This document shows positions 56,133 through 64,000 of a DNA stretch of 64,000 nucleotides, one piece after another (positions within the stretch are counted from its first letter, which is position 1; every line of letters starts with the position of its first letter). The position numbers were made by a program, and so were the translations under genes. This stretch comes from Sphingomonadales bacterium 12-68-11 (GTDB lineage: Bacteria; Pseudomonadota; Alphaproteobacteria; Sphingomonadales; Sphingomonadaceae). Location: positions 62,001 through 126,000 of the forward strand of contig NCCV01000005.1 in the NCBI GenBank assembly GCA_002279825.1, read 5' to 3'. The notes beneath the pieces are model-generated. The model worked only from the letters and a program-made list of their open reading frames with translations. It had not been told where the DNA came from and did no database searches.

Positions 56133-57848
56133 TTACTGCTTCTTGAGTGCCTCGCCGAGGATGTCGCCGAGCGACGCACCCGAGTCCGACGAGCCGTACT
56201 GTTCGACCGCCTGCTTCTCTTCGGCGATCTGGCGCGCCTTGACCGAGAAGTTGGGCTTCTTCGAACGGTCGAAGCCGATGATCATCGCATCGAGCTTCTG
56301 GCCGACCTGGAAGCGGTCCGGACGCTGCTCGTCGCGGTCGCGGCCGAGGTCCGAGCGCTTGATGAAGCCGGTCGCGCCGTCGTCGCCGATCTGCACTTCG
56401 AGCCCGCCGTCGCGCACTTCGAGCACAGTCACGGTGACCACCTCGTTGCGCTTGTGCGCGCCGCTGCCGCCGCCCGAGCTGGCGCCCGCGCTGCCGGCCG
56501 CCGGGGCGCCCTTTTCGAGCTGCTTCATGCCGAGGCTGATGCGCTCCTTCTCGACGTCGACGTCGAGCACGACCGCCTTCACTTCCTCGCCCTTGCGGTG
56601 CAGCGCCAGCGCGTCTTCGCCCGAGATGCCCCAGGCGATGTCCGACATGTGGACCATGCCGTCGACGTCGCCGGGCAGGCCGATGAACAGGCCGAACTCG
56701 GTGGCGTTCTTGACTTCGCCCTCGACGGTCGAGCCGACCGGATGGGTGTCGGCGAACTCTTCCCACGGATTGCGCTGGGCCTGCTTGAGGCCGAGGCTGA
56801 TGCGGCGCTTGTCGCTGTCGACCTCGAGCACGATCACTTCGACTTCCTGCGAGGTCGAGACGATCTTGCCGGGGTGGACGTTCTTCTTGGTCCAGCTCAT
56901 CTCGGAGACGTGGACCAGGCCTTCGATGCCCGCTTCCAGCTCCACGAAGGCGCCGTATTCGGTGATGTTGGTGACGGTGCCCGAAACCTTGGCGCCGATC
57001 GGATACTTGGCGACGACGCCGTCCCACGGATCGCTCTCGAGCTGCTTCATGCCGAGGCTGATGCGCTGGGTTTCGGCGTTGATGCGGATGATCTGCACCT
57101 TCACCACGTCGCCGATGTTGATCACTTCGCCCGGGTGATTGACCCGCTTGTAGCTCATGTCGGTGACGTGGAGCAGGCCGTCGATGCCGCCGAGGTCGAC
57201 GAACGCACCGTAGTCGGTGATGTTCTTGACCACACCGTCGATGACCTGGCCCTCGGCCAGCTTGTCGATCAGTTCGCTGCGCTGTTCGGCGCGGGTCTCT
57301 TCGAGAACCGCGCGGCGCGAGACGACGATGTTGCCGCGGCGGCGGTCCATCTTGAGGATCTGGAACGGCTGCGGCATGTCCATCAGCGGCGTCACGTCGC
57401 GGACCGGGCGGATGTCCACCTGGCTGCCGGGGAGGAAGGCCACGGCGCCGTCGAGGTCGACGGTGAAGCCGCCCTTGACGCGGCCGAAGATGCGGCCCTC
57501 GACGCGCTTGCCTTCGCCGAATTCGCTTTCGAGCTTGTCCCACGCGGCTTCGCGGCGGGCGCGGTCGCGGCTCAGCATCGCTTCGCCTTCGGAGTTCTCG
57601 ACCCGGTCGACGAACACTTCGACCTCGGAGCCGACGACCAGCCCATGGTCTTCTTCGCCGCGGGAGAATTCGCGCAGGGAGATGCGGCCTTCGCTCTTCA
57701 GGCCGACATCGATGATAGCCATGCCGTTTTCGATGGCGGTGACGGTGCCGTGGACCACGCGGCCTTCGAAGCCGCCGTCGGCGCCGCCGAGCTGTTCATC
57801 GAGGAGTTTCGCGAAGTCGTCGCGCGTCGGGTTGGCGATAGATGCCAT
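56133..57848 (-). CDS. rpsA: 30S ribosomal protein S1
   Basis: 571 residues with six S1 RNA-binding domains, recognisable from repeated VxGxVTxxxxxGAFVxLxxxxGLxHxSxxS units (GVVKNITDYGAFVDLGGIDGLLHVTDMSY; GTVTNITEYGAFVELEAGIEGLVHVSEMSW). S1 captures mRNA on the 30S subunit. The cmk-rpsA neighbourhood is conserved in proteobacteria, here with a PilZ gene between. The leader is long, see next entry. Confidence 0.97.
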   Translation of the reverse strand: MASIANPTRDDFAKLLDEQLGGADGGFEGRVVHGTVTAIENGMAIIDVGLKSEGRISLREFSRGEEDHGLVVGSEVEVFVDRVENSEGEAMLSRDRARREAAWDKLESEFGEGKRVEGRIFGRVKGGFTVDLDGAVAFLPGSQVDIRPVRDVTPLMDMPQPFQILKMDRRRGNIVVSRRAVLEETRAEQRSELIDKLAEGQVIDGVVKNITDYGAFVDLGGIDGLLHVTDMSYKRVNHPGEVINIGDVVKVQIIRINAETQRISLGMKQLESDPWDGVVAKYPIGAKVSGTVTNITEYGAFVELEAGIEGLVHVSEMSWTKKNVHPGKIVSTSQEVEVIVLEVDSDKRRISLGLKQAQRNPWEEFADTHPVGSTVEGEVKNATEFGLFIGLPGDVDGMVHMSDIAWGISGEDALALHRKGEEVKAVVLDVDVEKERISLGMKQLEKGAPAAGSAGASSGGGSGAHKRNEVVTVTVLEVRDGGLEVQIGDDGATGFIKRSDLGRDRDEQRPDRFQVGQKLDAMIIGFDRSKKPNFSVKARQIAEEKQAVEQYGSSDSGASLGDILGEALKKQ

Positions 57849-58124
57849 AAAGTTCAGGTTCCTAATTCATCCCGGGCGTCGCCGGGACATGCTGTTCTTC
57901 CGGCCAGGCGGTTGTATCCGCCGGTCTTGGATGGCCGATCCGCCCACGCGGCCGAATGCCGATGCGGGCATCCTTCGGACCAGGGCGGGAGGAAATCGCG
58001 GAACGCCGGGGGAGGGGCGGGAAGACCGCCAGCCGAAGCCACCCTGTGCGAGAATCGCGTTTTCCGACCCGGCCATGACCCGTCGGACGGGCGCGCGCTT
58101 AGGCGAGCGCGGGCGCAAAGGCAA
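57849..58124 (-). promoter_or_regulatory. rpsA promoter and long structured leader
   Basis: In the 489-bp gap upstream of rpsA a promoter is likely at TTGCCT (58119-58124) and TAAGCG (58096-58101), spaced by 17. The transcript would have a leader of about 240 bases. It holds stems such as GGCGG-ATACA-ACCGCC and, about 21 bases before the ATG, TCCCGG-CGACG-CCCGGGA. In E. coli S1 represses its own mRNA through leader stems; a similar role is inference. The rest of the gap up to the PilZ gene has only the 26-bp element at 58160-58185. Confidence 0.45.
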
Positions 58125-58159
58125 GCAAAAGCACCCTTTGTGCGCCGAGGCGCGAGGGT

Positions 58160-58185
58160 GTTGACACATGTGACAGTGTCCAGAG
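58160..58185 (-). promoter_or_regulatory. 26-bp element upstream of rpsA, matching one upstream of recA
   Basis: On the minus strand it reads CTCTGGACACTGTCACATGTGTCAAC; 24 of 26 bases equal the recA element at 9324-9349. It is about 36 bp before the predicted rpsA -35. A protein-binding site is inferred. Confidence 0.55.
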
Positions 58186-58337
58186 AGCATACCCGCGACC
58201 CTCGTACTCGCGCGTGCATTCCGGCAGCGGCAGGCGGGGGCGGGGCGTCATGCCGGCCCGGGTGGCACAGGAGGCGCCGTGTAGGACAGCGCCTTCGTTC
58301 GGCCGCCTGCGCGGGTGACGCAGGGTGGGCGCAGGGT

Positions 58338-58634
58338 TCAGCGGGCGGCTTCGCTATCGAGATGCATGGCGATTGTCTCGGGCAGTGCGGACACGAACCG
58401 CACCCCGGCGATGCCGCGGTGGCGCCACGCGATCCGCCCCGAGACCTTGATTCCGTCGGCGAGCTTGAAGGCGACGCGGTCGCCGTTGGACAGTTCGGCG
58501 CGCGACCAGCCCGAGCAGTCGAAGCAGCACCCCGTCGCGGACAGATCGAACAGGCGGGCCCGAAACGCACGGCCGTGCGCGCGGGCGTCAAGCTCGACCC
58601 GGCTCGCTCTGCGATGCGTGACGCGACGTTGCAC
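58338..58634 (-). CDS. PilZ domain protein
   Basis: 98 residues from a GTG with GGAG nine bases upstream; a TTG at 58715 in the same frame would add 27 residues. c-di-GMP-binding motifs: RRxxxR as RRVTHRRASR at the start and D/NxSxxG as DLSATGC about 24 residues later. The rest, NGDRVAFKLADGIKVSGRIAWRHRGIAGVRFVS, is a typical PilZ barrel. A lone PilZ protein usually acts as a c-di-GMP-dependent adaptor. Target not visible. Confidence 0.8.
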   Translation of the reverse strand: MQRRVTHRRASRVELDARAHGRAFRARLFDLSATGCCFDCSGWSRAELSNGDRVAFKLADGIKVSGRIAWRHRGIAGVRFVSALPETIAMHLDSEAAR

Positions 58635-58736
58635 GTTCCAAGTCTCCGTGGGGCGACGCCCGCCGGCACGCGCGCGCGGGAGCCCCTGGCGCAGGGCGTA
58701 CCCAGCAAGGCGCAAAAATGGGGTTAACCGTGCCGG

Positions 58737-59359
58737 CTAGGGCGCGGCGAGCCGGCACTCCACGAGGGCGATCGCGGCGGCGATGGCCTGGTCGCGGCCT
58801 AGATCGGAAGTATCGAGCACGGCGGCATCGGACGCGGCGCGCAGCGGGGCTTCGGCGCGAGATCGGTCGCGTGCGTCGCGGGCGGCGAGGTCCGCTTCGA
58901 TTTCGGCGAGGCTGCGGTTCTCGCCGCGCGCCTGCATTTCCTGCCAGCGGCGCAGCGCGCGGGCGGTGACGCTGGCGGTGACATAGAGCTTCACCTGGGC
59001 ATCGGGCGCGATCACGGTCCCGATATCGCGCCCGTCCAGGACCGCGCCGCCCGGCTGGAGAGCGAAGGCGCGCTGCCGATCGTACAGCGCCTGGCGCACA
59101 GCGGGATGTACCGAGACGCGGCTGGCGAGCCCGCCGGCGGCTTCGCTGCGCAGTTCGGGATCGGTGAGCAGGCTATCGGGAAAGGCGCTGGCGGCAAGGG
59201 CGTCGCCGGCATCGTCGGGGTTGCCGCCGCTCAGGATCACCTGGCGCCCGACCGCCCGGTAGAGCAGCCCGGTGTCGAGGTGGGGCAGGCGATAGTGCGC
59301 GGCGAGCGCGCGCGAGATCGTGCCCTTGCCGGCGGCAGTCGGGCCATCGACGGCGACGA

Positions 59360-59363
<4 letters not shown>
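58737..59363 (-). CDS. cmk: Cytidylate kinase
   Basis: 208 residues. P-loop VDGPTAAGKGTISRALAAHY, LDTGLLYRAVG, VLDGRDIGTVIAPDAQVKLYVTAS and the lid DSLAARDARDRSRAEAPLRAA-like ENRSLAEIEADLAARDARDRSR. Phosphorylates CMP and dCMP. Its ATG overlaps the TGA of the small membrane protein gene (ATGA), showing an aroA-membrane protein-cmk operon. Longer upstream frames lack similarity. Confidence 0.95.
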
Positions 59364-61101
<1,738 letters not shown>

Positions 61102-61136
61102 TCAATCTTGGCCCGCGGGCCTTAGAGGACATATCC

Positions 61137-61457
61137 ATGGTCAAAGCTGAATGGGGTTCCAAGCGCAGCTGCCCCAAGTGCGCCGAGCGGTTCTACGATC
61201 TCGGCAAGGAAGATCCGGTCACCTGCATCGAATGCGGCAACGAGTGGTATCCCGAGCCGGTGCTCAAGTCGAAGCAGCCGATTCCGTTCGAGGAGGCGAA
61301 GAAGGAGGAGGTCGTCGAGGCCGATACCGATCTCGCTGACGAGGAGCTGGAGGACATCGACGAGGAAGAACCCTCGGTCGACAACGACGTCGATCTGGGC
61401 GGCGATGACGACATCGCCGAGATCGCCGCCGGCGAAGAGGAAGACGAAGACCACTGA
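61137..61457 (+). CDS. FYDLN acid-domain protein (TIGR02300)
   Basis: 106 residues. N-terminal zinc-ribbon-like CPKCAERFYDLGKEDPVTCIECG with four Cys, followed by WYPEP, then a strongly acidic tail (about 40 Asp/Glu in the last 60 residues). This is the TIGR02300 family, found almost only in alphaproteobacteria and of unknown function. Often next to aroA on the opposite strand, as here. Confidence 0.93.
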   Translation: MVKAEWGSKRSCPKCAERFYDLGKEDPVTCIECGNEWYPEPVLKSKQPIPFEEAKKEEVVEADTDLADEELEDIDEEEPSVDNDVDLGGDDDIAEIAAGEEEDEDH

Positions 61458-61565
61458 TTTCGGGCTTGCGGAACGGGGCCCCCACTCATAAAGGGCTGCC
61501 CTCCCGGGGTCCGAAGACTTCAGGAGCGGTGCGCCTCCCAGAGGGCGCCCCGGAACGAATGGAAA

Positions 61566-61641
<76 letters not shown>

Positions 61642-61760
61642 TTCGGTTGATTTGAAACGAAATAGTCCTGCCGCCTGGCACGACACGTAATGCCGATCTG
61701 CCCGCTGGCTGACGAGGTTTCGTCCGCCGGCGCTTTTCGCTTTTGGAGTACGCGGACGCC

Positions 61761-63230
61761 ATGTTCGAGACGCTGTCTGATCGCCTGACCGGGGTCTTCG
61801 ACCGCCTGCGCGGGCGCGGCGCGCTGAACGAGGCCGACGTGCGCGAGGCGATGCGCGAAGTGCGGATCGCGCTGCTCGAGGCCGACGTGGCGCTGCCGGT
61901 GGCGCGCAGCTTCATCGACGCGGTGACCGAGAAGGCGGTCGGCCAGCAGGTCCTGCGCTCGGTCACGCCGGGCCAGCAAGTGGTCAAGATCGTCAACGAC
62001 GAGCTGGTGGCGATGCTCGGCGGGGAAGACGCCGAGCCGCTCGTGCTCGAGGCCAAGCCGCCGGTGGTGATCATGATGGTCGGCCTGCAGGGCTCGGGCA
62101 AGACCACCACCACCGCCAAGCTCGCCAAGCTGATCAAGGAACGGCACGGCAAGAAGGCCATGATGGCCTCGCTCGACGTCAACCGTCCGGCCGCGCAAGA
62201 GCAGCTCAAGGTGCTCGGCGAGCAGGTTGGGGTGGCGACCCTGCCGATCGTCGCCGGCCAGATGCCGGTCGACATCGCGCGGCGCGCGCTCGATTCCGCG
62301 AAGCTGCAGGCGATCGACGTGCTGCTGCTCGACACTGCCGGACGGCTCCATGTCGACGAGCCGCTGATGGCCGAGATGAAGGCGGTCGCCGGCGTCTCGG
62401 CACCGACCGAAGTGCTGCTGGTGGTCGATTCGCTGACCGGCCAGGACGCGGTCAACGTCGCGCAGAACTTCGCCGGCGAAGTGCCGCTGACCGGCGTGAT
62501 CCTGACCCGGATGGACGGCGATGCGCGCGGCGGCGCGGCGCTGTCGATGCGCGCGGTCACCGGCAAGCCGATCAAGTTCGCGGGCACCGGCGAGAAGCTC
62601 GACGCGATCGAGCCGTTCCACCCGGGCCGCGTCGCCGGCCGCATCCTCGGCATGGGCGACATCGTCTCGATCGTCGAGAAAGCCGCGGCGACGATCGAGA
62701 AGGAGGATGCCGACAAACTCGCCGAGCGGATGCTCAAGGGCCAGTTCGATCTCAACGATCTGCGCATGCAACTGCGCCAGATGCAGAAGATGGGCGGTCT
62801 CGGCATGCTTGCCGGGATGATGCCGGGCATGAAGAAAGCCAAGCAGGCGATCGATGCCAGCGGCATGGACGACAAGATGCTCGTCCACCTCGACGCGATC
62901 ATCGGCTCGATGACACCGAAAGAGCGGACGCGGCCTGAACTGCTCAACGCCAAGCGCAAGAAGCGCGTCGCGGCGGGCTCCGGTACCAGCGTTCAGGAGA
63001 TCAACAAGCTGCTCAAGATGCACCAGGAAATGGGCCGCGCGATGAAGCAGCTGAAGAAGCTCGGCGGGCTCAAGGGCCTCGGCGCGCTGTTCGGCGGCGG
63101 GGGCATGGGCGGCGCCGGCGGCCTCGGTGGCCCGGGTGGCGGCATGGGCGGCATGGGCGGACCCGCGCTGCCCGGGCTGGGCGGCGCGCAAGTGCCGCCG
63201 CACCTGCAGAATCTATTGAACAAGAAATGA
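61761..63230 (+). CDS. ffh: Signal recognition particle protein Ffh
   Basis: 489 residues from the ATG at 61761 (a TTG at 61743 is in frame but not needed). N and G domains with MVGLQGSGKTTTTAKLAKLIK, LLLDTAGRLHVDE, VVDSLTGQDAVN, LTRMDGDARGGAALS. The M domain is methionine-rich (MQKMGGLGMLAGMMPGMKK) and the C-terminus is a Gly/Met run. It binds signal peptides with the 4.5S RNA and docks to FtsY. Confidence 0.97.
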   Translation: MFETLSDRLTGVFDRLRGRGALNEADVREAMREVRIALLEADVALPVARSFIDAVTEKAVGQQVLRSVTPGQQVVKIVNDELVAMLGGEDAEPLVLEAKPPVVIMMVGLQGSGKTTTTAKLAKLIKERHGKKAMMASLDVNRPAAQEQLKVLGEQVGVATLPIVAGQMPVDIARRALDSAKLQAIDVLLLDTAGRLHVDEPLMAEMKAVAGVSAPTEVLLVVDSLTGQDAVNVAQNFAGEVPLTGVILTRMDGDARGGAALSMRAVTGKPIKFAGTGEKLDAIEPFHPGRVAGRILGMGDIVSIVEKAAATIEKEDADKLAERMLKGQFDLNDLRMQLRQMQKMGGLGMLAGMMPGMKKAKQAIDASGMDDKMLVHLDAIIGSMTPKERTRPELLNAKRKKRVAAGSGTSVQEINKLLKMHQEMGRAMKQLKKLGGLKGLGALFGGGGMGGAGGLGGPGGGMGGMGGPALPGLGGAQVPPHLQNLLNKK

Positions 63231-63265
63231 TTTTTCAGACTCTTGAATCGGAAAGGTGAAGTAAC

Positions 63266-63913
63266 ATGGCAATTGCAATCCGGCTCTCGCGCGGCGGCGC
63301 CAAGAAGCGGCCGTACTATCGCATCGTGGTCGCGGACTCGCGGTCCCCGCGTGACGGCAAGTATCTCGAGCAGATCGGGACCTATAATCCGCTGCTCGCC
63401 AAGGACGACGAGAAGCGCGTGAAGCTCGACGAGGACCGCGCGCGCTACTGGCTCGGTGTCGGCGCGCAGGCGACCGACCGCGTGGCCCGCTTCCTCGACG
63501 CCGCGGGCGTCAAGGAACGCGCGGCGCGCAGCAACCCGAACAAGGCCGAGCCGGGCGAGAAGGCCAAGGAGCGTGCTGAAGAGCGCGCCGCCAAGGCCGC
63601 CGAAGCCGAAGAAGCCGCCAAGGCCGCGGCCGCGCAGCCGGTGGTCGAAGAGGTCCAGGCCGACGAGCCGGTGGCCGAGGAGGTTCAGGCTGAAGCCGTC
63701 GAGGCCGAAGCGGTTACCGATGACGTCATGGCCGAGGAACCGGCTGCTGAAGCAGCCCCGGCCGAGGAAGCTCCGGCCGAAGCGCCTACCGAGGAAGCCG
63801 CGGCGGACGAAGCCCCGGCTGCGGAAGCCGTGGTCGAGGAAGCTCCGGCCGAAGAGCCCGCTTCCGAGGACGCACCGGTTGCCGACGACAGCGAGGATAA
63901 GGCCGCGGGTTAA
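63266..63913 (+). CDS. rpsP: 30S ribosomal protein S16 with long acidic Ala/Glu tail
   Basis: 215 residues. The first about 80 are S16 ([43 protein letters not shown]). The remaining about 130 are Ala-, Glu-, Pro- and Val-rich low-complexity sequence. Tails of this kind occur in many alphaproteobacterial S16 proteins, though this one is long. The ffh-rpsP order (with rimM and trmD beyond) is the usual operon and continues past the window end. AAAGGTGA is the ribosome site. Confidence 0.95.
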   Translation: MAIAIRLSRGGAKKRPYYRIVVADSRSPRDGKYLEQIGTYNPLLAKDDEKRVKLDEDRARYWLGVGAQATDRVARFLDAAGVKERAARSNPNKAEPGEKAKERAEERAAKAAEAEEAAKAAAAQPVVEEVQADEPVAEEVQAEAVEAEAVTDDVMAEEPAAEAAPAEEAPAEAPTEEAAADEAPAAEAVVEEAPAEEPASEDAPVADDSEDKAAG

Positions 63914-63924
63914 GCGCACAGTGT

Positions 63925-63994
63925 CTCGACTGCGCTCGACACGGACGGCAAGTTCTTTCATCCGTTCGGTTCGAGCGAAGTCGAGAACCGTCCG
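63925..63994. repeat. Inverted repeat after rpsP
   Basis: CTCGACTGCGCTCGA (63925-63939) pairs with TCGAGCGAAGTCGAG (63971-63985), and CGGACGG (63942-63948) with CCGTCCG (63988-63994). The GTTCGAGCGAAGTCGAGAAC unit is a frequent sphingomonad extragenic repeat. It separates rpsP from whatever follows and could reduce read-through. Confidence 0.8.
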
Positions 63995-64000
63995 CGCATG

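Noticed and set aside
58161..58190. TTGACA in the 26-bp element read as a plus-strand -35 promoter
   Set aside because: No -10-like hexamer at 16-18 bases in either copy, and no gene follows in that direction; the shared orientation relative to rpsA and recA fits an upstream binding site better.
56073..58727. Long plus-strand open frame opposite rpsA
   Set aside because: The minus strand encodes all six S1 domains; the plus-strand frame is an Asp/His/Val-rich mirror of it.

Overview
The window is GC-rich, gene-dense chromosome of an alphaproteobacterium, most likely Sphingomonadales (Sphingomonas/Erythrobacter type). This is inferred from the gene orders smpB-DUF2062-cckA, recA-alaS-icd, cpdR/tRNA-Val/hutG-like and trpF-trpB-trpA-accD-folC, from an F0 operon with both b and b' subunits and no F1 genes beside it, from a GTTC-N7-GTTC LexA box before recA, and from many sphingomonad-type intergenic palindromic repeats. 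About 60 protein genes, two complete tRNA genes and one strong small-RNA candidate are supported. I see no rRNA, CRISPR array, prophage or transposase.

Layout. 0-9.2 kb: secreted S9 peptidase (-), smpB, DUF2062 protein, cckA, and two tandem DUF4139 secreted proteins. 9.3-18.7 kb: recA with its SOS box, a methyltransferase, alaS, a Kef-type antiporter, a flavin monooxygenase and NADP-icd. 18.8-23.4 kb: a three-gene type III polyketide synthase operon, tRNA-Val(GAC) with a 64-bp tandem duplication of its 5' half, cpdR, an N-formylglutamate amidohydrolase-like gene and an alpha-r8/MmgR-like small RNA. 23.5-34.9 kb: sapC, a GlcD-like oxidase, a DEAD-box helicase, an ICMT-like enzyme, pcrA/uvrD, rsmD, an rluB-like gene and ampG. 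34.9-45.0 kb: a minus-strand biosynthetic block (purB, lapA, pyrF, a BaiN-like flavoprotein, trpF, trpB, trpA, accD, folC) interrupted by repeats, a small DUF559 endonuclease cassette with 41-bp terminal inverted repeats, and two orphan genes. 45.1-55.2 kb: a DUF3857/transglutaminase/TPR protein, radC, ydbH-ynbE-ydbL, and atpI-atpB-atpE-atpF'-atpF. 55.2-64 kb: gloB, rpsA, a PilZ protein, cmk, a small membrane protein, aroA, a FYDLN acid-domain protein, tRNA-Ala(GGC), ffh and rpsP.

Most genes are housekeeping. Two parts of the CtrA cell-cycle pathway, cckA and cpdR, lie 16 kb apart. The least ordinary items are: (1) the DUF559 cassette between trpB and trpA; (2) a 26-bp element matching at 24 positions and placed at about the same distance upstream of the predicted recA and rpsA promoters; (3) the small RNA with a CCTCCTCCCT anti-Shine-Dalgarno segment; (4) the partial tRNA duplication, with a terminator only about 24 bp before the polyketide synthase start; and (5) a TonB-receptor-plug-like segment inside the second DUF4139 protein. 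Start codons were moved from the longest possible frame wherever homology, overlap or a ribosome binding site argued for it.
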